A DNA stretch of 64,000 nt, taken from positions 45,439-109,438 of the forward strand of contig OENT01000479.1 in assembly GCA_900239685.1 (NCBI GenBank). Reading direction: 5' to 3'. Below, piece after piece: positions 13,545-25,105 of this stretch. Numbering within the stretch: the first letter of the stretch is position 1; every line of letters starts with the position of its first letter. The position numbers and the translations under genes are program-made. Below the pieces are notes generated by a model. That model made no database searches. It saw only the letters and a list, made by a program, of their open reading frames with translations, and had not been told where the DNA came from. This DNA is from Rotaria macrura. Its lineage: Eukaryota > Rotifera > Eurotatoria > Philodinida > Philodinidae.

Positions 13545-15378
13545 TGTAGAACTCGTTTTAAATTTATCTTTTGATTAAACTATTTGTCAGATAATCGCTT
13601 CAAGTAATGAAATATTCAACCACTAACTGTGAAACGAACGGCGAAATTATGAAGATGATTAAATAATATAAACCAATCGATAAACGAGAATAAACGCTAA
13701 AGAAAGAGAGAGAGAGAGAAAAAAAAACGAAAGGAATTTTTTTCTCGTTTGCTCAATTCTGTCCCAGTACACAAACGCGAATTGTACTTATTCGAACGAA
13801 TGAACACGATACCTCATACTGCGAGAAACGAAAAAATCCACAATTGACTTTATCAAGAGAGAAATAGACAGACAGGCAACGCTCTCAGGTGACCACTTTA
13901 TTTAAAACAAACGGCGTAAAACTCATTTCCGTATTATATATATAAAATGAACTTCTTAAATACGCACGAACACCTACCGAATAGTTGATGATGATCATGT
14001 ATGAACGTTGTATTTTGTTCAATCGAAGATCGACGTGTTGTGAACTTGAAATAAAAAAGAAAAAGACGATCAAGGATATTTATATAAATAAATACATTCA
14101 TAAAATGTTTCATAGTCTAAGTTCAATGACATACATAGAGAATATGCAGAAATCTATTTAAAATAAATAAATATATTGAAGTATCTCGAAAAATGATACG
14201 CTACTATTTAACGTCGATGTTTTATTCAGTACGAGGAATGGAATTATTACTAACGATTGGATTGGTCTTTCGAAACATTATACTGCTCGGGATATGATAG
14301 GATTGACATTTTAATTTTCTAAGAAATTCTATACGAAAAAAAGCTTTCTGATATATTTTAATTTGAGCAATTTTTTTTCATTTGTAAATTATTAGGGTGG
14401 CCTCAACAACTTGGAAAAAGTATTGACAACTACTCCAACACTCCTTAGACAACAATACAACTTGCTTGCTTTTTCTTGAACATTTCTGCTCATCCGACAA
14501 ACATGTTTATAAGTTGAACTTATTTAAAGTAATCTACAACAACGTACAATACTACACAATCGTAAAATGTGAATCTTTGGAATTATTGGAAAATTTATTA
14601 TTTTAAAACACAACAATTACTTCAGAAGTTCAAGAATATTTTAATAATAGGAGTTCTTACTGCTTTCATGGAAAGGACCTAATTAGAGAAACTTTTGAAA
14701 ACTATCTCAAAAAAGCATATCTTGTTTTTCATCATACCCTTTACCGTTCATATTCAGTGGTGTGTTTAATGAAAATTCTAAAGTGATTCGACAGATCATT
14801 AGAATTTTGTTGAGGAATATTCCAGATTTACAGAAAAAGCTTGTGTACACACTGAGATGAATCAATAGATCAGTTTTAATGAAAAAAAATTGACATGTGC
14901 TCAATTGAATATTTTCGAGATATGAATCCATACTTGTTCCATCGATGCAACTTTTCATAGCTTCATTTATCAGTGATACTTCTGAAATTCTTCATTCTTA
15001 CTATTCTCGTCGACCGTCTTATACTGGTAACGTTTCGTATGGAGAGTTGAACAGGTAAGTTTTCGAAAAATCAAGGGGACCTCATTCTCCCACTCTTTCT
15101 TGCCAATATGTTTAGGGGTAGAAAATCCATCAAATTTCTGAGATAGCCTTCTTCATTCAATCATTATTTTCACTTGTTTTTCGGAAGGTAAATTCTGAAT
15201 AAAACATTGACTTTAAATGATCAAGTAACAATTACATCCGTCTATTCATTCTATTGATTATTATAATCAAATGATATTTTAAGAAAATTGAAATACAATT
15301 ATATATCCTATTTATACAATTGATCTTACAAAAATAAAGCATGTACGATTAATGTTACTAGAAGCACAAGCATTCCTT
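13545..15378. other. Upstream region of the RhoGEF gene, no further gene recognised
   Basis: Probably holds the 5' UTR and promoter of the minus-strand RhoGEF gene. A GA dinucleotide run occurs near 13702-13719. Open frames are short and carry no domain. Confidence 0.45.
13702..13719. repeat. GA dinucleotide run
   Basis: A purine-rich GA repeat followed by an A-run, roughly 160 bp upstream of the RhoGEF start codon, probably in its promoter or 5' UTR. Confidence 0.75.
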
Positions 15379-16473
15379 TTACGTTACCTTATAACTATTT
15401 AATATCCTGAAAATAAGAATATTATCCTGTTTTGGTTTTTCGATCGAAAATAAAAAGAAACAAACCTTCATCGAAATTTTATAGTCATTCAATTTAGTTT
15501 TTGATATACATGTTAAAGGTATGCGGATAGTTGTTGGTGCTAACAAGTCATAACCAATTTGAATACAATGTTCGTCATCATATTTTAGTTGATGAAATGG
15601 CATGTAAATAAAATCATAATCATTACATTTTAGATAGGAATTATTTTCAGATAACTTTGGTTGATATAAAACTAATGTTTGTTTCTCTATAAGAATACCA
15701 TAAAATGGTATCATCGATTGAATAAATGACCAATGAGGACTATCGTATGATATTGATTGGTAATTATTAAATAAAGAATTATTCAATCGTATTTGTAAAA
15801 TGAGATCAATATGAATAATGTCGAATAGAATAAAAGATTGTTGGATTGTGTTAGGCTTTTCGGATTTTTTATAGCCAAATTTGCCACATGGTACTGAATA
15901 ATGTGTTGAAATTGGAGTTTTATGTTTAAATATTGAATAGTTCAAAAGACGAGAACGATGTTTTGTTGATTCTTTTGCTTTGAATGATCGTTCATGAAGA
16001 CTATGATTTAATGATAATGATTGTCGACTTTTCAAAGGCAAAAGAAAAGATGATACTCGTTTTATTTTATGAAATGATGATATAGCATTGAATTTCGGTG
16101 AACTATTATTATCATGAGTTGTTTTTTGAAAAAATAAACATGTTTCATGGTCTTGTTTTGATGGTGAAAGAAGAATAAAACAAGATGATGGACGATTGAT
16201 TGACGATGATAATGTGTCATTCTTTTTCGTAAATGAACGTCGTGTTAATTTAATTTGTTGATCATTTGAATTCGTCGATGTTGAACGTATGAATGAATGT
16301 GTTGTACGAATGTTTCGACTAAATTTCGTTAATGAATGAAAAAAATTCGATAAATGAAACGTTGTACGATGATGTTGAGAGGATTTTTCGATAGATGGAG
16401 AATATTTTGGACCATGAAGAATTGGCACAGTCAAAGGATTGGGTGTACTTGAAGAATTGAAAGATGATGACAT
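15379..16473 (-). CDS. Hypothetical Ser-rich protein, 364 aa
   Basis: A single open frame of 364 codons, much longer than chance allows in DNA this AT-rich, so probably a real gene. I do not recognise the family. The N-terminal half is low complexity and rich in Ser, His, Lys and Arg (it opens MSSSFNSSSTPNPL), suggesting disorder. The C-terminal half (about 215-340) looks folded: alternating hydrophobic stretches such as FDIIHIDLILQI, then YGILIEKQTLVLYQP. No signal peptide or clear membrane segment is seen. A possible intron lies near the 3' end: a GT directly after codons for DYKISMK pairs with an AG about 58 nt on. Its removal would give the short end DIK instead of about 21 further residues. 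The gene is divergent from the M13 peptidase gene, about 1.3 kb away. Confidence 0.6.
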   Translation of the reverse strand: MSSSFNSSSTPNPLTVPILHGPKYSPSIEKSSQHHRTTFHLSNFFHSLTKFSRNIRTTHSFIRSTSTNSNDQQIKLTRRSFTKKNDTLSSSINRPSSCFILLSPSKQDHETCLFFQKTTHDNNSSPKFNAISSFHKIKRVSSFLLPLKSRQSLSLNHSLHERSFKAKESTKHRSRLLNYSIFKHKTPISTHYSVPCGKFGYKKSEKPNTIQQSFILFDIIHIDLILQIRLNNSLFNNYQSISYDSPHWSFIQSMIPFYGILIEKQTLVLYQPKLSENNSYLKCNDYDFIYMPFHQLKYDDEHCIQIGYDLLAPTTIRIPLTCISKTKLNDYKISMKVCFFLFSIEKPKQDNILIFRILNSYKVT

Positions 16474-17757
16474 TCTTTTTTCAGATCCAAGAATGTTTCA
16501 TTGTTGCTAGAGGTAATCTGAAATGGTGGAATATCAACAAAAAAAAAGTAAACAAACAGCTAAGCCGAATATTTCGACTGAATCATGAATAAAGCTGAGA
16601 ATTAGTGAGTTATCAAGATTTTCTTTGTTGGAAGATGATTAGGGAAATAATTACTTCTAAAAGCGTAAATCCATGGTACGTGCCTATGCGTGTTTCAGTA
16701 GCGCATTGTTTGCTTAACCCTTATGCTGCATTGAACACGGACGAGAATGGAGGATAACGCACATCTCATACATACTCTGTCATACATGTCAGCACGGAGA
16801 CGTGATTTAGAGAATATTATAACTCGTTTTTGCATTTTAAAATAGATTCCTGTTTCAAGTACAATTGGAAACAATACTCACTATCGATAGGATAAAGGAA
16901 ATCTTCTGCAAATGCGTAATACTCAAACAATAGACGATACACATAGCGTTGCATATGAATTTTCTCGTTAGAATTGAGTGAAAAAAATTGAAAGCATATT
17001 ACAGAAGGGACAAATTTTTATTTGTTAAGGAAAATTTCTTTGTTTCAGATCTCGCATGTGTTTTAAACTAGGACTTGTATATAAAATCGAATGATCACTT
17101 TCGATGATGATAGTTGTATGTTAACTTAGAAGAGCTACTTTTTACGATGGACATATATACATATATATATATATCAGAAAGTCATGTAAAGAACATCTGA
17201 TTTCAAATGAATAAATAAATAAGAAAAACTGATATGCCATTAGTATGATTGTCTGTCAATAATCATTTCTGAAACTACGTATTCTCATGTGTATAATTAG
17301 AAGAATTGAAAATTTTCGTCACTGATAAAAGTATTCATTCGCACCAACAAATGCATATCTGTAAAGGTTCTTTTCTTAATAACGCTTTATTTGAGAGTAA
17401 ATTCGATCTATTGTTCTAATCAAAGACGATTCGATTTCTAAATTTGAAAGAAAAATCTTTCAATAACTAGAGCAACGGCTATACAAAGGTGCGGTCCAGG
17501 TATAAGGATCATATTCAACAAACTGGATAATAAAATAAAACAATGATGAAAATTATTTTTTTTTATTAGAAAAAAATTTCTTTGTTCAATTTTTGTAATA
17601 AAATAATTACTAACTTAGATGTCGCTACAAGTCTCTATAGAATGTAAACAATCATAGCGCTGCCTATGTAATGGATCAACTGACTGGTTTTTTATCTATC
17701 TTCGTCTACATGTTGAATGAATGAGGAGACTATAGATAGAATATCATTTGGATAGAG
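16474..17757. other. Divergent intergenic region between the hypothetical gene and the M13 gene
   Basis: About 1.3 kb between two start codons pointing away from each other, so it probably holds both promoters. An AT-rich microsatellite lies near 17151-17174. No third gene is seen. Confidence 0.5.
17151..17174. repeat. AT-rich dinucleotide microsatellite
   Basis: An AT run interrupted once by AC, in the divergent promoter region. Confidence 0.8.
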
Positions 17758-20700
17758 ATGAGTCGTTATAAACATTTCAATGATGAGCCTAGTGTAGCTG
17801 ATATAAGTGAAGCCGATGCATTGCCTGAACTTGATGTTGATGAACCACATCAATTAGAATTTAAGCTTCAACTTCGTAATTATGTATCGCACGCAAGTCC
17901 ATCATCAAGACAACTTAATTTGAATCGTTTGAAAGTATTTTTTTCAAGGCGAACACGTCTTGAACGTTACTTAATATTTACAAACTTAACTCTATTCTGT
18001 GTGGTATCTTTGATTTTCCTAACATATTTATATCATCAAAAAGATAAGACACAACCCGAGAAGATATGTTTAACACCAGCATGTATACAACTATCGTCAT
18101 CAATTTATTCGGCTTTGAATCAAACAATGAATCCATGCGATGATTTTCATGAATTTGCATGTGGTCGTTGGATCAAAACAAATATCATACCGAAAGGTCA
18201 TTCTGGTTGGTCAATGACGAAAGAATTAACTCGTAAGAATCTTATTATACTCAAAAGTATTCTTGAACAAACATTAATGAATAATACGTCGTCAGTTTTT
18301 AATGCTGAACAAGAAGCAATAAAATTCTATCAGTCATGTATGAACACAAGTGAAATTGAAAGGCGACAATTTCAACCGTTAGAAACATTCATGAAGGATA
18401 ATTTTAACATGACAATAAACCAATGGATTAATATTGATCAGAATCAAACATGGCAGAGTCTATTCGGACTTATGACAAAAAAACTTTCGGGAAAATATGG
18501 TTTCTCATATATATTACCAATATTTGTTGGACCTGATGATAAGAATTCAACATGGAATGTGTTACATGTGAGTGAAGGGTTTTTTTTTTCGAAAAACTAT
18601 CTCAAGTTACTTTTTTTTGCCTATTCAATGAAAAGATCAATCAACCTCAACTTGGTCTAGGTAGTCGAGACTATTATATTAATTCAACAGCTAACAATAA
18701 AAGCGATTCAAGTGGAGATACTAAAAATAAAGCCGTAAGCAAAAAAGAAATCTTTGATTCTTTCTTCTAAATGTAATTTTTAAAACTATGCTTAAGATTC
18801 GAGATACATACATAAGTGTTGCATCAGAATTATTACAATTTATTGGATTTGAAAAAAATCAATCATTAAAACGTATTAATGATATTATCAATTTTGAAAC
18901 TGAACTTGCAACAATCAGCTGTAAGTTGAATATGTATTGAAGAAAACTGACTATACATTTTCAATATATAGTACAAGTATTATCGATAGGTTCATATGAG
19001 ACTTTGATCTAAGCCAAAAATAAATGATCACAGGAAAAAAGGTTTTTCTCGAAGTTTAAACTTTAAAATTTATCACTAACATTTTATTCAATCTAGAACC
19101 TGATAATCTAGCTACTCTTTCGAAATAGTCGAACATAGTATGAATCTATGTTAGATTTGAAATTTTTAGCGACAGATCCAGGTAAAGTGCGGTAGAAACT
19201 ATTTCAGTGAAATCGAAATCAGACAGATGTAACAAAGACATGAGAGAACGTTTTCCGCTCGATGACTAACACCATCTCTAATTATCTGTAGCAATCGAAT
19301 GCATCATGGATAAAAAAATGTGCTTGAACTGGTATCTGTTGGGCTCCGGTTTATGTTTAGAAAAGTAGTTCTTCCACTTTCGAAAAGTTCTATATTGCTT
19401 ATGCAACATAGAAAATCTAAAAATGATAGGTAAAATCTGTACTATAAAGATTTTATTCTATATCATACTTTACTAGAATAATTTATGGAAAAGTAGAACT
19501 GTAATTTTAACGCTATTGAATATTCCTTTCCATTGTCTATAGTACCCATGGAAATATTACAAAAGCCAAATGAAACATATTATTTAATGACAATAAAACA
19601 ACTTCAACAGCAATATCAAGCGATAGGTTTAGATTTTCACTCATTTTTCAATGATATGCTAAATATAAATGCATCAAATCCAATACGATTAAATGACAAT
19701 GATAATGTTATTGTTCTATCACTTGATCTCATGTCGAATGTATCAGCAATCTTAATGGATTATTTGTTAACACCAAACAAAAGCTACATTGTTATTGATC
19801 ATTTATTGTTTTCACTTATGTCCGATTTATATTCGCATTTATCAAGTGCATTCGAAAAAATACAATTACCATTGTTCAAAGAACTTTATGGAATGGAATC
19901 TATACCTGATCGATGGGAGTATTGTGTTAAAGAAACTGATGCCGCATTCGGTTATGGACTCGGTAAATTGGCACAGAGACAAAATGAATTCTCTTACACA
20001 AATCGTGTATTTAATTTTAGGTGCACTTTATACGAAAGCAGTTTTCGGCGAACAAGATCGAAAACAAGCAAATGAACTTATTACAATGATTCGTCAAATG
20101 TTTGATGAGAATCTCAATAATCTTGAATGGATAGATGAACAGTCAAAAGGTGAAGCAAAACTGAAATTAAAAAAAATTAGTGAAAAAGTTGGTTATCCCG
20201 ATTTCATAAACAATAAAACCAAATTGAATGAACGGTTAGTTTTTTCAGTACCAATTCAAATGATAGTAGCCCAAAGACAGATTCTATTTAATCAATTGAT
20301 CTAGTTTTTTGTCACGCATATGATCACAGTGGACCGTCCACAATCTTATTTTAATGATCAAGTGTTTCTACGCCTTCTTTGCCACCGTTATCAGTGGCCT
20401 CATCAGTTATGAATATACTGTTTCCTACAATACACTTTGTCACATCAGCACAAAGTTTATTCTTCGAAAGATTGCTAATATTCATTGTACGTTTGCAATT
20501 TCTACAATGTTGAAGTATAGCTAAAAACCTTTTCCAAACTAGTAGTAAAATTGCAGGTATCAATTTTCTGCTTCGATCCTATCTATAAAAAAATGATCGT
20601 CGTTGAACTTGAAAGTTAGATCAAAAGTCAAAGATTTACTTTGAAGAAATATGTGATGTGCATCATAACATTCTTCGTCTTGTTCTACTTGAATTCTAAG

Positions 20701-23700
20701 TCAATATTTTAAACGAATTCAGACCGTCGGTGGAATCTATGATTAGGTAGAATCATTTGATAACATGAAAATTTTATTCAAATTTTGCGAACGATATTCC
20801 TGATATTTTCTCGGTGATTAATGTGATCCTTAAAGGTAGAGTGCAGTTGCATTTGTTTCGTTCAGACTGTTGAGTATTGTTTTCTTGATGAATAAAAACC
20901 GTGTTTTCAATTTTATGAATACATGATGTGTCGACGAGTGATTGAAGTACAATATTGATGATGCTCATGAGGAATCGATGAAATTTGTTAACTATTTTCA
21001 TTGCTCGTGTCTATATATATATAATATTGTTGCTTCAGTCGTAACAAATGGAAAATTATCTATCGTTCATGAATTGTTGAATAGTTAGGTCTAAAGAATT
21101 AAAATCAATTGTGACGATCACATAAATCTTGTCATGGTTATCTTATAATTATCGTAGAAATATCTACTAGTACGAACAGGGGAAAAAATTTTCGTCTACT
21201 AGGTTCTTATCTCAATATTTGATTAGCAAGTAAACTGTCTTGGTTTTTTTTTGTTGCATTTATTATAGTTATACCGGTTATTCTATGATCGAGAATGAAT
21301 ATTTTAATAATGGTATCAAAGTACTAGAACGTGAACGTCGACGATCGCTTTTAAAATTTCGACAAAAAGTTGATTTGACCGAGTAATATATTTTATTTTA
21401 GAAAATAATTAATTATTATAATTTTAACATTTATTTTCATTGTTCTGTTTAAAGTTGGAGTATGACACCTCGAACAGTCAATGCTTACTATGCAGCGTCT
21501 GCTAATGAAATTGTGTTTCCAGCGGGTATACTTCAACCACCATTTTTTCATAAGGATTTGCCAATATCACTAAATTATGGAGCGATTGGAACAGTAAACT
21601 TTGGATTAATTTGGTTGCAAAATATATCGTGATTCTAGTTTGCTTTTTGATTTTCAACTAGGTCATTGGTCATGAAATAATTCATGGTTTTGATGATCAA
21701 GGTCGAGAGTATGATGCTGATGGAAACATGCGTTTTTGGTGGACACAATCAGCAACGGATAAATTTGAAGAGAGAACTAAATGTTTTGTTCAGCAATATT
21801 CAAACTATTCACTGGACGGGCAAAATGAAAATGGACAAAGAACACTCAGTAATTGAAATTTTTATTCTTTCATAATAGTTATAATTTGATTCATGGTGTC
21901 TTGTCCAGTGAATTGATAGGTACAAAGATTAAGAGCTAGAGTAGATTTACAGAATGAAAGATCTCATCAAATATTCTCGATAGGATGTCAGCGAATGTGC
22001 CTGATGAATATTCACAACAGTATTCTAATTATTCAAAAGTTTGTATGAGATTTTAGATCGAACGTGATTTGATTCGGGTCACTAGAGAGCTATCAAAGTA
22101 ATATTTATACGTAATCACTGAACAAAAACATTGTAAGATTTGTTTCCATTGAGACGACTAAAAAGGAAGTGACTTCAACTAAGCACAAGAAAATTCATAC
22201 TACCATTTATGGTAATCACTCACACACACACAACGTGAACAATAAGATTTCTATAAGTTGTGGATTTTTATGCATGTATTTAAATAGCTCATAGATCAAT
22301 AGTTTTAAGTTATTCGATGTGTTAAGAGAGCACCCATGAGACCATCGAGGACCGTCGCACACATCGAGCCACTCGATAAAATTTAGATTTTAGATTTGAT
22401 GTTCGCATCGTGTTCAGCATTATCTAAAACTTCTAAATCCAAATTTTTAATGCATTTGGTTGAGCTGGTGAAAAGTTACTTCAATTTCACTGACAAGTGC
22501 TTACGATGTTATTTGAAAAATATGATCAAAACTCATCAATATAAAGTTGTGTTATTTTAAACAACAAACGATTAAGAAAATTTTTAGTTTAATGTGCCAA
22601 ACGATAGAGTATTGAAAGTTGAACAAAATGACCTATATACATATTGTATTTATATAGACTGATAAATAGTTATTTATGAAATACTGTTCATGACTAGCAA
22701 TTTTTCGAGTGAAAAGTGGTTGGATATTTTTCAGTATATCGACTTTCCATTCGGTCATTTCAAGGACTTCCACGCTGAATTTCATATATGCTGTGCAGTT
22801 CTTTTTCCTCTACAAGATGATTAAAAAGACGTTTTAAAAATAAGTTCGATTTTGACATAAAACATGACTTATACTGCCTAATTTTTCATGATTTCTGATG
22901 ATTTTTCAATAAAAATTAAACATTTTCCGTAATTTTCTTTCTCATGGAATACGACTAAAATAAAACTAATGTGATTTTCGGAATCATCACGAAAAACTGC
23001 ATCTAATCGTGTATATTCGAGCCAAAACTATTTCCACACCAAAAATGAACTGATGGGTACCAGGAAGAAAAATTCCTTTTTAAATATAAGTGAGGGGTAA
23101 CACAGGTCATTTTTGTTGTGGAAATAGTTTCCGATCGAATACACTTGATTAGATGCCGTTTTTTTGCGATGATTCCGAAAATCACATTAGTATTGTTTTA
23201 ACATTATTCCATGAGAAAGAAAATTACGAAAAGTGTTTAGTTTCTATTGGAAAACCAACAGAAAACATGAAAAATTCGGCAGCATCAGTCATTTTTCGAA
23301 TCAAAGTGAAACTTTTTTTAAAATCTGTTTTTAATCATTTTGTAGTGGAGAAAGAACTGCACAACATATATAAAATTGAGTCTGGGATCTCTTTATCCTG
23401 AAACACAGCAGGCGTTGCACTGTTTATTTGGACTAATTAAAATGATCACTCCTTGTCTCATGTTCGATCGATAAAAGTTATATTGTTAGCCATTATATTA
23501 GATGAATGCCGCTTATTCTATTCAGTTTTTTATTCTCTATATTCCTATAAATAGAACAAAAAGTTCGAATGATTTGCTGACACGCAAGTTAGTGAATATT
23601 TTATAGAATATTTTTTCTTATTTTTTCACAAAAACTTCGATAGTGCCAAAAGTTGATATTGACTAACTTTTCATAGGAAGGGTATTTGAACCTAAAATTT

Positions 23701-24828
23701 TAGGGTTAGCAATATCTGCAGTGAATTATATATTTTACAAATACCATCGGTCAAGTATATACACGAGTACTTTTTTTACGATAGTTGGAAGAACAAGAAT
23801 AGAGTAGCCGAATCAAAATTAAAGTTTCACATTTGGTTGGCTTCGTTTTGATTCGAAACTCTAAAAGAAACGTTGATCTTCTAATTGAATCTTGTTGATC
23901 ATCAATGAAATATATTTTTTGTTTGCTTTCTTTCGGACGTGAACTTATTCTGTTTATTTTGACTCGAAGTACGAATAGATTCGGTCGTTGGATAATATAT
24001 AATATGTTTTATAATAAAAAAACAGAACTATAATAAATCAAGAGAAATGCCTTATGATTTAATTATAATCAGCTTTTTTTCTTATAATAGAACACACAAC
24101 TTGATAGCATAAGAAGCTACTACTCTTGACTTTTATCACGAAGAGGAATGCAGAAGAGCAAATGTCGAATAATAATTCTTGAATGATATCCTCTTCGTTG
24201 ATATGAGAAGGACAAAGGAATAGTAGATGGTTTTTTTCAATTTTATCAGAACATGAGGAAATTCCCTTGTAAATTTTCATCCAACAGGTCAGGTCTATTT
24301 CATATTTCTTTTAGATTTTATAAAGTAAATCGATTCGTGTAAGAAAATATCTATTGCTATTTGATTGCTAAACTGCGACTTCTAGTTTGTCATTTAAATT
24401 TAATATTCATGATTTCTCTATTCTCTTTGATTTCTTCTTTTTTTAAGGTGAAAACATAGCTGATAATGGTGGTTTGAAATTATCTTATCTTGCCTATCAA
24501 ACTCATAAAGAACGCACACTCAATACTGGTAACAATCTTCGTTTACCCGGTTTATCGTATAATAACGATCAATTATTTTTCATTGCCTTTGCACACGTAC
24601 GAATCTATTGATTTTGTTTTCTTGATTAATTCTTTTACTTCTTATTCGTAGAGTTGGTGTAATATTGAAACACCGAATGCCATGCATTTTGATTTGATAA
24701 ATGATTCACATTCACCACCACGTTCTCGTATAATTGGTACGATTGCAAATAGTCTCGAATTTGCTCAAGTATTTTCATGTCAATCAAAAGCAAATATGAA
24801 TCCGAGTAATAAATGTCAATTGTGGTAG
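17758..24828 (+). CDS. M13 family zinc metallopeptidase, neprilysin/ECE-like
   Basis: Ten exons: 17758-18567, 18636-18734, 18797-18920, 19543-19962, 20021-20234, 21269-21382, 21455-21593, 21662-21848, 24448-24596, 24652-24828. They total 2433 nt and encode 810 aa, with all phases closing. Topology is type II: an acidic N-terminal cytosolic tail of about 70 residues, one membrane segment (about 71-92), then the ectodomain. It opens with the Cys-rich start CLTPACIQ and [14 protein letters not shown]. Catalytic features are complete: NAYY (603-606) and [15 protein letters not shown], the zinc motif HEIIH (644-648) and ENIAD (704-708) supplying the third ligand. The protein ends CQLW, the typical M13 C-terminus. 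Known members cleave small peptides outside the cell, including neuropeptides. Introns 3, 5 and 8 are long; intron 8 (2.6 kb) holds a hairpin element. The length fits the family, so the gene looks intact. Confidence 0.93.
20235..21268 (+). other. Intron 5 of the M13 gene
   Basis: About 1 kb between the exon ending in the codons for LNE and the exon starting [11 protein letters not shown]. The donor is GTTAGT and the acceptor TATTATAG. No gene or clear repeat is seen in it. Confidence 0.7.
21849..24447 (+). other. Intron 8 of the M13 gene
   Basis: A 2.6 kb intron separating the HEIIH exon from the ENIAD exon. It holds a CA dinucleotide run (about 22218-22230) and a long inverted repeat (about 22760-23400). 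Open frames inside it overlap the inverted repeat and are not believed to code. Confidence 0.85.
22760..23400. repeat. Long inverted repeat (hairpin / MITE-like) in M13 intron 8
   Basis: Two arms of about 300 bp, roughly 22760-23060 and 23095-23400, are reverse complements with scattered mismatches and a short loop near 23061-23094. Matching landmarks are ctgtgcagttc at about 22790 with gaactgcac at about 23354. A second pair is ttttctttctcatgg near 22936 with ccatgagaaagaaaa near 23209. A third pair is the two copies of actatttccac on either side of the loop. The structure resembles a foldback or MITE element that inserted into the intron. In the pre-mRNA it would form a long imperfect duplex. 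Target-site duplications could not be fixed by eye. Confidence 0.8.
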
Positions 24829-25099
24829 TCTTTCGAGTTTCTTTAAAAAAAACTAACAAAACTTACAAAAAAAAATATATCTTGTATTCTAAATTATGTG
24901 CAATCTTATTTCATGTTCGAGTCAATGTTCAACCAGTTTATTGTATCGTACAGTATTGTTTGATTTATGTTGTTAAAAAAAACAGAACAAAGAATCATCT
25001 TCGTTTTCTTGCATTTTAAATGTTATATGTATTTATATATATATATATTTTAATGTTCTTTTATTCATCAATGTAAATATATATATTATTCGTATCCGT

Positions 25100-25105
25100 A
25101 ATAAA
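25100..25105 (+). terminator. Putative polyadenylation signal of the M13 gene
   Basis: AATAAA about 270 nt past the M13 stop codon, after an AT-rich 3' UTR. Confidence 0.45.

Noticed and set aside
23153-23401. 82-codon open frame in M13 intron 8
   Set aside because: It lies within one arm of the long inverted repeat and has no domain.
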